A stretch of DNA of 64,000 bases, taken from positions 248,001 through 312,000 of the forward strand of contig JAHLKI010000019.1 in the NCBI GenBank assembly GCA_025602905.1, written 5' to 3'. The stretch comes from Phlyctochytrium arcticum. Lineage: Eukaryota > Chytridiomycota > Chytridiomycetes > Chytridiales > Chytridiaceae. The translations under genes and the position numbers were made by a program. Below, in pieces: positions 21,580 through 36,600 of this stretch; within the stretch, counting starts at the first letter, position 1; every line of letters begins with the position of its first letter. Under the pieces are notes generated by a model. The model worked only from the letters and a program-made list of their open reading frames with translations. It did not search any database and was not told where the DNA came from.

Positions 21580-22611
21580 TGATTCGATGAGTTTCTTATT
21601 GATCTTTTGCGGTCTGAGCGGCCAGGCCTCATCCCAACCGGTTACCACATTCCCGTTGGCTTTTCTCTTTATCTTTTTCCGCTGCTACTTGTTTTTGGAT
21701 AAATAGGCGGCATACTTACTGCCATACCACACTGATGAGAAGCGTAAACCCTCACTGCAATTAATTGATATATTAGTGGCGTTGAGACAACTTTTGGCCT
21801 TTTATCTATGAGAAAAATAATCATGGCCAGGTAATATTATGGGAGTCCATTTGATACGTATGATTCTGTTTCGAATTTTTATATTTGGGCGATCCATAAA
21901 AAAAACTTAGCTTCAGAGCAAGCAACGTATGGGCGATCGGCTGCCCGAAGGTTTTGGGACGACTTGTTTTTCCATAAGTTGCTGTGCGATTGAGAGCTCA
22001 TAGGAGTTCGGAAGAGGAATTCTTTCCTAATGATGAAGATATTAGGGGTTCTCTAGCGCAGGTACATAGCCATATGATATGGGTGCATATGCATTCGAAA
22101 TCAATGCAAATCAAATCCACATGCCGGACTTTATTTTTTCTTATTGATACCTTTTCATTTGGTATCTGGAACGAGCCTTTTGGTAAAAAAACTATTTAAA
22201 ATGGATACGTAGCAGGGTAAACAGCTCGCATTATAGGCTGGTGCAAAACTTATGCAGGACCAACGATTTCTGGAGGCGAAGAATGTGGAGATGGAGGGGG
22301 AGGCGAACAGTAGTTTTCTGGATAGTATCGTATCATCATCGTAGGCATGGCGGGGCATGTATATCTGACATTGCGTTAGAAAGTCGGTATTGTAACTCAG
22401 ATGGAGTTATAATTCTGTACTTTGCCATATCCGATAAAGTAAGGCGCTCTTAATTAAGCTGCACCAACGTCTCCTGACAACACATTGAACACAAGGACCT
22501 GCAGCTATGTGTATATGTACATGAGGAGAACTCCGCGAAGCTCAGTGAACCCGTCACATCCAACCATTACGGACTGCTGCTCCTGCCTGCTCAACAGCCA
22601 TCTCTCATATC
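21580..22611. other. Intergenic, remnant of a lost divergent partner of copy E
   Basis: No exon seen. It contains the R1 block (21730-21799) and then the GATCGGCTGCCC block (about 21928), in the same order as in the A-B region. There is no minus-strand family gene to the left of them, only the 3' end of D. Confidence 0.5.
21730..21799 (+). repeat. R1: dispersed ~70-bp repeat of the array (third copy)
   Basis: Same-strand copies occur at 16141-16210, 20259-20325 and here. All begin CACTGATG and end GAGACAACTTTTGGC, with a less conserved middle. In the first two places R1 lies between head-to-head genes; here the left gene is missing. Confidence 0.75.
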
Positions 22612-23441
22612 ATGACACTCCTTAGACTCGCGACGAGCTTGCTTCTTCTGGTTGCCGGTGCATACAGCCAATCTCCCTCAGCTGTGACAAGTACCACGCT
22701 GACATACAAGAACTGTATTCCGAAAGGAGGGGAATGCCTCGCGCTTTCGAACTTCCCCGAGATCGAAAGCGGTAGCTTTATCGTGTACAATTTGCAGGGG
22801 ATAAACAACGATTATCTGGAGGCTCATATAGCGGATGTCAACCTTGCAGGGTCGACAAGATGCTCTGTCACTGCGGAGTACATCTCTAGCGCGGAGCATG
22901 AAAGGAAGGACGTCCTTTTGGACATGTCACCTACACGGTTCGCTGAAGCCCTATTGGTATGTTGTTCGTGCCAGTTTTCCTGATGATGCCTGTGCGTGTT
23001 CTGAACTATCTTTCGGCTATTCCTACATAGATGCATAACCAAACTGCAAAAGTTCCGGTCAGCTCTTTTTTCCCACTGTTGGCTATCAATATTAGAGACG
23101 ACATCGCCCTCGATCAACCTGGTATTAATATGTTCTTGCCGGACCATCAAGGGGTGCTTTCCTGGGGAACAAATTGGCAATCTACAAAAAACCGAACAGT
23201 TCGCTTTGAATTTTCCTGCCTTTCATTTGGTCTGGACACTCAGATCGAGGTGGCCAAGCCTGGTACAAAAACTCAGGTGCCGGGATCGTTGGTAGAACCG
23301 GCCCCTCTTCCGGATTTGGCTCGTTTCCTCAATTCTCACTCCTCTCCGAACTCATCTCATGGTACCCGTCGCGAGGTCACGGCGACCATCAATGTACTTG
23401 CTGTAATCGTCGTTGCGGTCCTCTGTTGTGGTAGTTTGTAG
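22612..23441 (+). CDS. Array copy E: secreted, probably anchored family protein (intact, most diverged)
   Basis: Exon 1 is 22612-22956 and exon 2 is 23031-23441, giving 251 residues. The signal peptide is MTLLRLATSLLLLVAGAYS. Conserved blocks are CIPKGGEC, IESGSFIVYNLQGIN, RCSVTAEYIS, MHNQTAKVPV, LSWGTNWQSTKNRTV and the hydrophobic end LAVIVVAVLCCGSL. It has a longer Ser/Asn-rich stretch before the tail (NSHSSPNSSHG), suited to an anchor-attachment region. Together with B it is one of two clearly intact copies. Confidence 0.8.
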
Positions 23442-24166
23442 TGACTCGATGGATCTCGTATTGTCGCATGTCTTCTTTTGCCGTTTTGAGCTGCCAGACC
23501 TCATATCCCATCTCTTGGCGCTGCAATGTTGGACAATAACCAGATGCCCGCTGATTTTTCTCTTTGCGCTTCATCTTTTACCGTTGCTACTTGAATTACC
23601 ATAAACACTGGCCTCTACCCTCCCACATTCGTCGTTTACTTGCCCCTAGGCAATTCCTTCTGATCTTTCTTTTTTTTTATGATGATTTGATGGTCAGGAG
23701 TATTTTGAGCTCCAAGTAATTGGAGAGTGACACTGCAAGCTGTTTCGAGTATGCTCGATTTATTGCCAATTTATTGCGATTGGGAACAGTAGCGTCTCCC
23801 GAAGTTGTGCTGTCTTGTCTTGTCTGCACGGCCGCACGCTTCTCACGCGTGTATCACCGATACCGATCAAAACTTAAAAACCCAAAGTAGCATACTCGAG
23901 TAGTACTGATATGAACTTGCCTTGTCCTATTATATTCTGCCCGGTCATCGCCGCATCGGGGCATGCGCTACTTACCGGTGTACTATTTTTAGGCTACATC
24001 GGGTACCAAAACAGATTTTGACCGAATACCACGCCGCAAGCTCCATCGTATCAGTTTGTAATAGAAACCGCCAACGTCATGGGTACCTTGTCTATCACCC
24101 TGCATTGCCCGGCTTCGGCAATATATAGACCATTGGGGACGAAAATCATCTCCCATATGCGACATC
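23442..24166. other. Intergenic, right edge of the array
   Basis: No gene is seen. The first about 150 bp resemble the 3' flank of B (TTTTGCCGTTT, CTGCCAG, CCTCAT blocks). After about 23600 the similarity ends. The last part presumably holds the kinase promoter. Confidence 0.4.
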
Positions 24167-26740
<2,574 letters not shown>

Positions 26741-26944
26741 CCACGCTGTCTGTCTCCGCACGTATAATATTTGTGACTTATGTACAATACGTTTTCTATC
26801 GCTCTTGTGTGTTTGTTAAACACTCGTACAACTTTAATTTCAGTCTTTCAGACAGGAATAAAGATTTGATTATCCGTGCATCAAAGTGTGTTTGTGAAAC
26901 ACCTAAGAAAAATTTGCTTGCCGATACTTCACCTAAAAAACAAA

Positions 26945-28400
26945 CTATTCTGCTTCTAGATCATAACTAGAGTATTCTACGTCCTCTTCTACCGTAGCGT
27001 CTTGATACTGCTGATATTCGGAAATCAAATCGGCCATGTTGCTCTCTGCTTCCGTAAACTCCATCTCATCCATGCCTTCCGCGGTATACCAGTGCAAGTA
27101 TGCACGGCGGCGGAACATTGCAGAAAATTGTACTTGAATACGCTTAAATAGTTCGTGTATGGACGTGGTGTTGCCAATGAAGGTGGCCGACATTTTCATA
27201 CCCGGTGGCGGGACGTCACAAACTGAGATATGGTGTTAGTCTACAAACAAATTCCTTCATAAGTAGACCTCAAACTTACGTGCAGTCTTGATGTTATTTG
27301 GAATCCACTCCACGAATTGACTGCTATTACGATTTTGAATCTGATACATCTGTTCTTCCACCTCCTTGGTGCTGACCCGCCCTCTGAAGATTGTTGACAC
27401 TGTCAAGTATCGTCCATGTCGGGGATCACATGCAGCCATCATATTCTTGGGCTCAAATAATTGCTTCGCCAGCTCAGCCACGTTCATAGTACGATAAGCC
27501 TGAGATCCATGGGCGGTAAGCGGCGCAAAACCAACAATAAAGAAATGCAAGCGGGGAAAAGGGACCATATTGACCGCCAGCTTGCGGAGGTCAGCATTAA
27601 GCTGACCTGGAAAGCGGAAACAGGTGGTAATTCCTGAAATCACCACGCTGACGAGATGGTTAAGATCAGCATATGACGGTGATGCAACTTTCAAAGTCCT
27701 TTGACAGATGTCATAAAGCGCCTCATTATCGACACAAAACGAAAGGTCTGAACTCTCCATAAGTTGATGAAGAGACAAAGTAGCGTTGTAAGGCTCAACG
27801 ACGGTATCTGAAACCTTTGGTGATGGCACAATGGAGAACGTTGCCAACATTCGGTCCGGATACTCTTCGCGAACCTGCACATTACAAACAAAGGTAAATA
27901 TAAACACAAAATGGACTCCTTCAGAAAATTCGTACCTTTGTTACGAGAAGGGAACCAAGACCAGAACCGGTTCCACCTCCAAGAGAGTGCATTAATTGGA
28001 AGCCCTGCAACGAGTCACAGCCCTCCGCCTCTCGACGAACCACCTCCAGAACTGAATCAACTAATTCAGCACCTTCCGTGTAATAACCTTTTGCCCAATT
28101 GTTTCCAGCTCCAGATTGCCCAAAGACAAAGTTATCAGGCCGGAAAAGGCCTCCGTAAGGTCCACCTCGTACGGAATCCATAGTTCCCGGTTCGAGATCC
28201 ACCAATACAGACCTTGGCACGTAGCGACCACCGTGCACTTCATTGTAGTAAACGCTGATCCGCTCAATCTGATTGTCGTTCGTCCCGACATATTGCCCAT
28301 TGGGATCTATTCCATGCTCCTGACTGATAACTTCCCAGAATTGTGACCCGATCTGGTTTCCGCATTGGCCAGTTTGGATGGCGATGATTTCTCGTGGCAT
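26945..28400 (-). CDS. Divergent beta-tubulin
   Basis: Exons: 27936-28400, 27280-27874 and 26945-27222, giving 445 residues. It has the tubulin signature GGGTGSG and beta-specific blocks such as [20 protein letters not shown] and [20 protein letters not shown]. The N-terminus is [11 protein letters not shown], with Pro inserted in the usual MREI start and Ala where beta-tubulin has His6. The position equivalent to Glu198 is Leu ([10 protein letters not shown]). ICFRTLK is ICQRTLK here. The tail ([14 protein letters not shown]) is short. It is a full-length, probably functional but unusual isotype, perhaps one of several in this genome. Confidence 0.93.
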
Positions 28401-28916
28401 GATGAGAGTGGATGATGCTTTGCGAATAACAAGTAAATTCTTTCGCGTAAGAAGAGAAAAGCTATTGAAGGATGGATCCGATCTTTATATGTTGCTCTTC
28501 GAGGGATGTATGGTCTGCGCAGGCTATATCAGTACTAACGCCTTTTCATAACATCGCTATTTTTAGGACCTGTCAACCTCGCGAAATGTACTTTGAGAAC
28601 CAGTCGAATTTTTTGATTCCGCCACTTGAAAGTTGAAAACTGGCATGCGGTTTCGGATGACCAATCAGTCCCAAAATGAGTTGAAAACTGCAGATCTTCA
28701 ATTGAACTGTTGGGAATGCAATTACTCATAATAAGATGACCCTTCTCAAAGTCCACTCAGAGAATGTGTGTGAGGAGCCCTGGGGGTGGAAGCCGCCGCG
28801 AGTGTCTCCTATTTGGATCGCTCCCTGCAGGGAACATCTCTTGGTGATTTCCTATGGGCAAGATTCCCGCGATTCTGACAATCTGTAACAAGCAAGATCT
28901 CAAAGGCAAGATCAAA
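28401..28916. promoter_or_regulatory. Divergent intergenic region, tubulin / makorin-like gene
   Basis: It presumably holds the tubulin promoter. An open plus-strand stretch from 28854 reads MGKIPAILTICNKQDLKGK, faintly like the CNKxD guanine-specificity loop of small GTPases. No other GTPase motif is present, so nothing is called. Confidence 0.35.
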
Positions 28917-29975
28917 ATGTCAAACCAGATGTCAAACCAGGTTATGTGTGACGCGACGCCCCCGCGCTTGGGTGATTCGGGTGCATCTTCCCACAGAGAA
29001 AGTGTCGATTCTGTAGCTTTTATCGCCGGCCTAGTGGTTGCTTCAGAGGTGATACTTGCAGGTAACCTATATATGTAGAGAAGGTTGTTTTAGATGCCTA
29101 TATTGACTGGTCTAGGTTCTCACACGAGCCAAATGAGGCAAATAAGAGCGTTCTTGAGGTGGACGCAGAGCCGAAACCTGCCTGTCGTTTCTTCCTGAAA
29201 GGCTACTGTGCCGGCGGGAGGAACTGTCTGTATCGCCATGATAAACAGGATTTGAGATCAGATACTTCGACGACGACGGATCCAGTTCCTTCAGGCGTTG
29301 CCGACGAGGAAATTTGTGCCATTTGCTTGGATCCCCCGCAGCAATATGGACTATTGTGTGAGTATGGGGGTAGCACTCGTTGAACGGGGGGGAAATTGAC
29401 ACATATTCAGTGGGCTGCGATCATATATTCTGCGTCAAATGTGTTCGTAATGGAGGAACGTTACTAGGAAATCTGAGGAGCTAGCTCACTCACGAGCCGA
29501 CGAATGCCCACTTTGCCGTTCACTATCATCATACGTTGTTCCATCACCGTTTCATGCTACGGGCGAACGGAAGGCCGCGATTGTTCAGGGGTACAAGGAA
29601 CATTTATCTACCGTGCGATGTAAATACTTTGAGCGCTCACCGGCGCATTTTCGGGCGTGCCCATTTGGCGACAATTGCTTCCACAGTCATAACGATGAGA
29701 ACGGGGTCCGAGTGAAAGTCACCAATCATTGGGAGCATCCACCACCCGTAGCCCGAGGGCGATTTGTGGGAATGGATGCGGATGCCTGGCTACACACAAT
29801 ATTCAACACAGTTGTAGAAGGGTTTCATGCCCAAGGGAGTTCATTCGATGCGGATGGGTTGAGATATCTTCTTGGGTTGGATCATCAATCATACAGCCCG
29901 GCCATTCCTCAGCCCTCTAACCCGGGCCTGGAAACACCAGATGAATGGACCGATAACGAGGAGGATTATCGGTAG
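28917..29975 (+). pseudogene. Makorin-like CCCH/RING ubiquitin-ligase gene with a frameshift in the RING
   Basis: Clear exons are 29094-29357 and 29411-29975. They encode a CCCH finger (CRFFLKGYCAGGRNCLYRH), a RING start (EICAICLDPP), the RING middle (GCDHIFCVKCVRN), RING end (ADECPLCRSL) and a second CCCH (CKYFERSPAHFRACPFGDNC). This is the makorin order; these are E3 ubiquitin ligases. Between CVKCVRN and the CPLC pair the frame breaks at about 29450. One missing base there would restore the reading and the Trp expected after CVR. The N-terminal exon is uncertain: a 32-nt intron (29062-29093) joins the frame starting at 28917, but that is shorter than every well-supported intron here. It could be a pseudogene or a sequence error. 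Confidence 0.7.
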
Positions 29976-30158
29976 TTAATAGTTAGTTTTCCTTTTCATA
30001 ATTTCCAATGTACAATGTTATACCGCATATATTCAGTATCAAACCTGGCGTGCCAGAAGGAGCGTTTGTCACCAAATCCTCGGCGCCTCGCAGGAGTGGG
30101 CAAACCTCTGGGAACACGTCGTCTACCGCCTCAGAACATACCTCGTACCTGACTTGCT

Positions 30159-33100
30159 ATGAGCTCCCCTTTTTCTTTCAAGAGGAAGAAGGTGGCTGTC
30201 ACCTATGGCCAGAGGAAACGGCGGCCCCCGTCTACGGAGACGGAGAAATGGCAAGATTTTGACGAGCGAATCAACCATGAGGTGATCTCAAAAGCTCCAA
30301 AATGGCCTCCACCAAACAAGGCTGAACAAATTACCGGCAATGCCATCAAAGACCCTTTTGCTTTCACCGATGAGGCGGACGGCAGCGAAGATGTCTCGAT
30401 TTATTCAGATTCTAGAACCAAGCGTCGAAAACTGGAGAGCATAGCTATCGGCGTTCGAAGCAAACAGAACAACACTGCATGTGCCTCGTCAGCACGATAT
30501 GACAAGTCCCCTTCCTCGGAACATCGGCAATCTGCCGTCACAAAGCTTGAACGCTTTGAAAGCGGACTCACTGATGTTCATGACGATGTAGGTCCATCAT
30601 CGCCCAAAGCGATGATATCTCTCAATCGCCAAGTGGATGTGGTTCCAGAACATACGTTCCGCATTTTGAAGAGCCCTGCAACACTAACCCGTGCCAGTAA
30701 AAGTTTCGACGACCTCGAGCTTCCTCAGTCGCGCAAATCTCCCCGAAGGAAATTAGCTCGGACGAACTCGTCTCTGAGTGAATCATACATGGATTTATTT
30801 GATGACGCGCAAGATGACTTCCCGGACGACTCGCCGCCTTCACCCACGCCAGTTGTGTTGCCCAAGTCTGTAAGATTTTTGGGGATCGAAACGAGCTCGC
30901 CGGTGCGAGCCAAGACCCTCTTGGACGAGCTGGACGACCACTTCATATCTCCAGAGGGGAGCTCAGCCATGATATCACATGAGCAGTTCACAGTTGAGCG
31001 GGATGTGCATGTCAACAATGCGCAAGCACTGCACAAGGAACGCATCAAGCGTGTGGGAAGAATGAAGCAGTCTGGCAGAGCACCAGTTGCAGATTTGTCA
31101 GATAACTTTCTGCCAACTACTATCGAAGAAACCCTGTCGGGCCCTCTTGACCGAGAATCGGAGATTCTGAACGTAGCCACCGCTTTACTATTCGAAGAAG
31201 ACCGGATCAAGCAAATGTCATCTATGCCAGGATTGAATCGCAGTACCAGCTACGACATTGGGACCGAGATGGACGCAGGAGCTGGTATCGTGCGTCATGG
31301 AGCTGCAGTGACGTACTCACGATCGCGTACTTATTTGGGAACGGACGAAGATCTTCTGGCCCCAGTATATGTTTCCGAATCACAACGTCGTCGCGAGGAA
31401 GAGCTGGAGAGTAGTGACGAGGACGAGGAACGTAAAGAGGTTAAGACTGTACATGAGCTCAGGGAGGCCGGCGCGGCCAATCGATTGATAGATCATATGG
31501 AATACACTTTAGATGGTTTAGATGCTGGACAGCCTCTTGGTGTTCGGCGAAGCAGTGCCCTGGACTTGTGTCAGAAGGTCGCGGCCCGGTCTTTTGTAAC
31601 ACGCATTCGAGCTCATGGGTTCTTGCACAAGTTCTATCACCAAGCTCGTTCTGTTGAAGACCCAATTTTACTCGCAATGATAAGCTTCATTTTTTGTGCT
31701 GTTCTTCAAGAAACAAGGAATCAGGAGCATTTAGTGCATGAGCCGGGCTTCTTTGGCTTGTTGACATCCATCGCAAAGTTTGACCGTGACCCCTTACGAA
31801 TATCCCCACGAAGCAAGTATGAGAAGAGATTGGTAGGTCTCATTCTGGACCGTCCTTTCTTCACACTAACCTCTTAAAGATCGAAGACTTGAAAGACGCA
31901 ATACAAAATTCCGACCTTATGCAGGATATGCAGGATGGGCAACGTCAGACGGTAATTGTAACATAGTCAAATAATTTAAATATCGTGAGCTGAGCGGTCT
32001 TCAGGTATCGATGCGAGGTCTCGTTTTGCGTTCAGTACTATCCATGACCGACTGCAGAGGCACAGGAATGAGCCTCGTGCAGAAGGCAATGAATGACGAT
32101 GGGATGGTGAAACTCTTGACGGAGTGCTTCGAGGATGTCTGCGCATCCAAAACTCAGAACGGTCTCTTGGAGTTTGGAATTGAAATGGTACATAAATCTG
32201 AGCTACATACCTGAAGAAGCTTGGACTCATTTTCAATAAAAACGTAGGATGATTCTGATACTCAACAGCTTGGAACTCTTTTGGTGGTTCTTCGCGCTCT
32301 GGAATTTGCTACGCACTCAAACGCGGACAATGTGGCCTTGGTGTCAAGTGACGTTGTAATTGCAGACTCTTTGGCTCTCCTTAAGTGGAGTTTAAGTGCG
32401 TTTTTACTTGTTTTACTCGTCATACGAGATGCTGACCCCATTATCTTTAGATGTGTCCTATACAGTACCGAAACATTCTGAAACAGGTACGTGTACGTGA
32501 AGAATTATACTCTTGCAATCAAAATTAAGTGTTTTTGTCAGCTGCTCGCATCGCCGTGGCAAGCACCTCCCTGCTCATTAATTTATCGAACACTTCTGAT
32601 ACTTGCGTTGAAAGAGTTGGGCAAAGTCCAACGCTACTCCCGTTGTTGCGCAGTATTGTTATTCCAAATGTGAATTTGGCCGACGAGGACGATCCCGGAG
32701 AAAAGGAGAAGGCTCAAAGTGCACAATATCCCGACGAGACAGAAACTGGTCAACGGGATCGGGATAGAATAACTCAATTTGACCTTACCATGACTGGGGT
32801 AGCCTTGCTTATCAACCTCGTCGAGAACAGCGCCGCCAATAGAGATAGAATTTTCTCGATCAGTATGTGCTAAACATATTTACAACTTGATCCTGACTGA
32901 CCTTGGGACCAGATTTCAGCAAGAGTTGTGCAATGGATGCAACTTGTCAGTCAGCATGTCGATGCCATAGCCGAATGTCGGCAATCTCATGCATAGCATC
33001 TGTTGTCAATGAACGGCTGGATGCAGAGAGCAATGTAAGGAACTAATCATGATTCTCTTCTAATCATTGTTAAATGTATTTTGCAGCGCGCTACCCATGA

Positions 33101-33368
33101 CATACTTACCGCTCAGTTTGCCGTTCTTCTGGGCTGGCTAATAAAAGGAAGCAAGCGCAACAGAAGCCTGGCGGTTGACCAAATGACTGGGCATTTTGGA
33201 CCTGTTATTTCCATGCTTCGAGATTATTCTAGTTGGTATGGGACGCTTGTCGCTGAAATCGACACTGATGCGAGCAACAATCCTAACGATCTCCGGGGGG
33301 CACATGAGGCCAAGTCAGCTATCGTTGAAGTTATCAAAATATTTGAAAGTGATGATCCAATATCATGA
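30159..33368 (+). CDS. WAPL: Wings apart-like (WAPL) cohesin-release factor
   Basis: Exons: 30159-31832, 31880-31951, 32005-32187, 32248-32395, 32451-32486, 32542-32862, 32913-33034 and 33087-33368, giving 945 residues. The N-terminal about 400 residues are low-complexity and charged, as in other WAPL proteins. The conserved WAPL domain includes VTYSRSRTYLG, TVHELREAGAANRLIDHMEY, LGVRRSSALDLCQKVA and FVTRIRAHGFLHKF. Further helical repeats follow to the C-terminus (ESNRATHDILTAQFAVLLGW). WAPL acts with Pds5 to open the cohesin ring and release it from chromatin. The start at 30159 follows the makorin-like stop by only 183 bp. Confidence 0.9.
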
Positions 33369-33638
33369 TATGCGCAGCTTTCCCCCTCTTCTGTAAATAC
33401 TTCTGTTCAACAAAATGTCAATAGGAAAACGTTATTTAACCCCGACTGAGACCTCAATTGAAGTATGTGCAATGCATTCTGCCTTTTGAAATAAATACTA
33501 CTCGGGGAGTCCTGTCATATTTATTAATTACAGTCACATGGATAGAGTAACCCATCTACGAGATACTGAGGCCACGGTCTACTTAAATATGTTGATGACG
33601 GGGAATATATCATAGCATCTCGTTTATGTAGCATAGGT

Positions 33639-36600
33639 CTACTCATCAAGATCTTCCGCGGAAATCTGATCCCTTGCTTCCAGCCCCACGGAGCTCTTTA
33701 CCCATTGCCTGCGCAGTGGTGTGGGGGTGTGGGACACGGAATGCCATCCACTTGACGGGCTCGCATGGTGCTCCACCCTTTGACTGGAGCGTAACTGCTT
33801 CTCATTCATTAGTGCATCATTTCTATCTCTAGATGAATATCTTTCCTTCTCCCTGGTCGGAGGACCGTCTTCAGAATTTGTGTCCGATTCTTTATCACTT
33901 TGATAAACGATGATGCTACCGGTGGAAGTCATAGTCTCGGAAGCTTCATCGTCAAATGCGGCAGTCTGCGGTGTATCCTTATATCTCAGTTCAGGCTCTT
34001 GTTTCACCATCGGGATGGCTCGATCCTGCATTCTTTTAATGAACGTGACTGCAGCCGATTCTGACCGCGGTGTCAGAACGGTTGCTACCGAATCGGAAAA
34101 TGCTCTCCTGTGGCCGCCTGCCCTACTGGTCTTTATTTTAAGCGGTGGATGTGCTGATGCCAAGTTTGTGTCACTTCCATAAGCTTGCCGATTAGTAAGA
34201 AGCTGTCGAGCATTCTCTTGAGAACCAAACTCCACGTCCGCCTCAAGGATGGTCGCTTGATTTAAGGAAACAGGCGGACTGTCAGTTGACGAGAGTCGCG
34301 CAGAAAGTAAATTCGAGGACGATAGAGTTCGCCTTTGTCGAAGTGGCGGTCGTTGCATCGCAAGTCGGGATCGTATGTTATAGTCGCTTCCACTAAGGAA
34401 GCGGGATGTCGTAAGATTGGAACTAGATGCGGCTCGTGATGTTAAAAATGGGCGGGATCCGATAGATGACCCTATGTTCAAAGCGCTTTGACTTCGCTTC
34501 GTTAGGAATAATGAGAGATTTGAGGAGGATGAGCTTGACAAGTCTTCTGACGACCCCGTTGACGAGGGGCTGGGAATTTGTGGAGTACTTCCTCCCTGGT
34601 CGGAGGATTGTAAGTCCTCCGTACCTTTTTCAACGAAATCAGATTCCCGCAAATTGATGTATTCAATCAAAGCCAGGTACGCAGTAAACCCAAACACAAT
34701 GAGGAATGATCCAGCGACTTGAAGACGCTGCGCAAGAGTCAAAGCCTTCTTATTTCCTGGATAGCTTGCGCATATTGCTGCTCCGCAAAGAGTCACCCCA
34801 AGTGTTGCCAAAAAAACATTCAGCCTTCTCGAAACAGGATAGGGAATAAAGTCTGGTGAAATGGGCGGTGGGGCTGCAGACATCCTTTCGTTTTCTTGAG
34901 AGGTTTCATGCGCTTCGCCAATCGCCTGTCGTTGTCTTGCCGCTAAATCTTCCGCCGAAGTCCATCGCGATAGCTGCATTTTTCGCATGTTCACTTCTGC
35001 GGCCTCTCGACGTTCTGCTCGAGGTTCCAAGGACATGACTAAATGATGCCGGAAACGTGCTGCGCGGTCCTCCACGGCATAGACTGTTTTCCAAAATCGA
35101 CGTCGAATGCGAGTGAAATCCATGCTAAAATTGGGGAAACCCCTCAGATTCAGAGACTCCAGGCCGGAGGTAATAAAGAACAAGGCGCCGCATAAAACTG
35201 CCAATAGGTAGCCTAATAAGCTCCCATTGTCAGCTCCTGCCAAGCGCCCTTTGGCTAAGGCAAAACCGGCACCAAAGGTTAGGCTTCCCACCAACACTAG
35301 TGTGCAAATAAATCGTGTCAGCAAAGTAAAGATTCCTTTCCGAGGGATGTGGACTTCTCCGCGATGCAGCAGAACCACATAAAACAGCCCCAATCCTATA
35401 AGTAGAAGTATCGATCCAGCAAGGGCTGCTGCATTGCCGCTACTGCGAGGGCAAAAATAGGCTCCAAAACAAGCAGCACCTCCAAAAAACAGAGCGATGT
35501 ACATATTGAGGGTCCCAATCAACCCAACGCTGCGCCAGCGTAAATAGACTTTGATGAGAAGAAATGTCAGAGCAAAGACTGAACTTAGGGCAAACGTGTC
35601 AAAGACACCGCGGGGCACATCCAACTCTCCAGGAACTTCCCATGAGCCCAGACCAGCTACCAATGAGAAAAAGCCTACCCCTGTCAGAAAAATGCAGATT
35701 TTGAGTAGGTATTTTGAGTTGTCTTGAAACATTCCGTGTATCCAATGAATCGCCTCCTCAAAATTGCGAGGTGCGTTTATGCAAGGAAGGGATTCTTTTT
35801 CCTCGAAAGTCAAATCAATAGCAGTCTTCACTCTGGTTCTGTAGGTTACCAGCATCAGCTGGGACAGTAGAATGCCGAGAGTTCCGATAATACACGCGAC
35901 TGACGCGCCCCTCGATCTGTTTGCCTCGCTTGAGAATTGAATGTGAAAAAATAAGGTACCAGACGCTGCTCCGAATGACATGCAAAAGGTGAGATAAAGC
36001 CCAACCCGAATCCTTCGTCGGTCGTTTCGCAAATGAGAAATATACAATATTGCGTGACATATCCCTGAGAAAATTAAGAGAAAGCTTGCAGCCGTCTCCC
36101 CAGTATCGGCAGGTATGGCGCTTAAGTTGTTGCATAAAGTCCAAAAGCCGATGATAAAAATGACAAAAGAAATTGTAGCTGAAATCAAAATCATATGCAA
36201 GTATCGGAGCTTCAGGTGTGTTCCCTGGAAATGGACCTGGTGTTTCCGAGCCGACAAAAGTAATGTAAGAACTACGATACTGGCAGCATTGAAAGCCAAG
36301 CAACCGGACAAAGCTGTTGTCGATGCAGAGGGGTGGGGCGATGTGAATGATCTGAACGTTATGCAGCTCGAAAATGCTAGGCCGGCCAAATGACCAACTG
36401 TTGCACATATTAGAAAAATATCCTTGCCCTTCGAGATCCACGCCATTAAAGTCAGAACTGGTGTCCATCCTATGATCGAAAAGCCATAATCCACAATATT
36501 GCCAGCCTGGCCGTTATATCGCCGAAATCCACTGACGAAGATGGCCCAGCCAATTGCCATCGTACAGATGAGCACCTTTAGAAGAACTTGTAGGGCTGGC

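Noticed and set aside
28854..28916. CNKQD motif as a small GTPase gene
   Set aside because: Only the single motif is present. P-loop, switch regions and DxxG are absent nearby, and the following sequence is unlike any GTPase.
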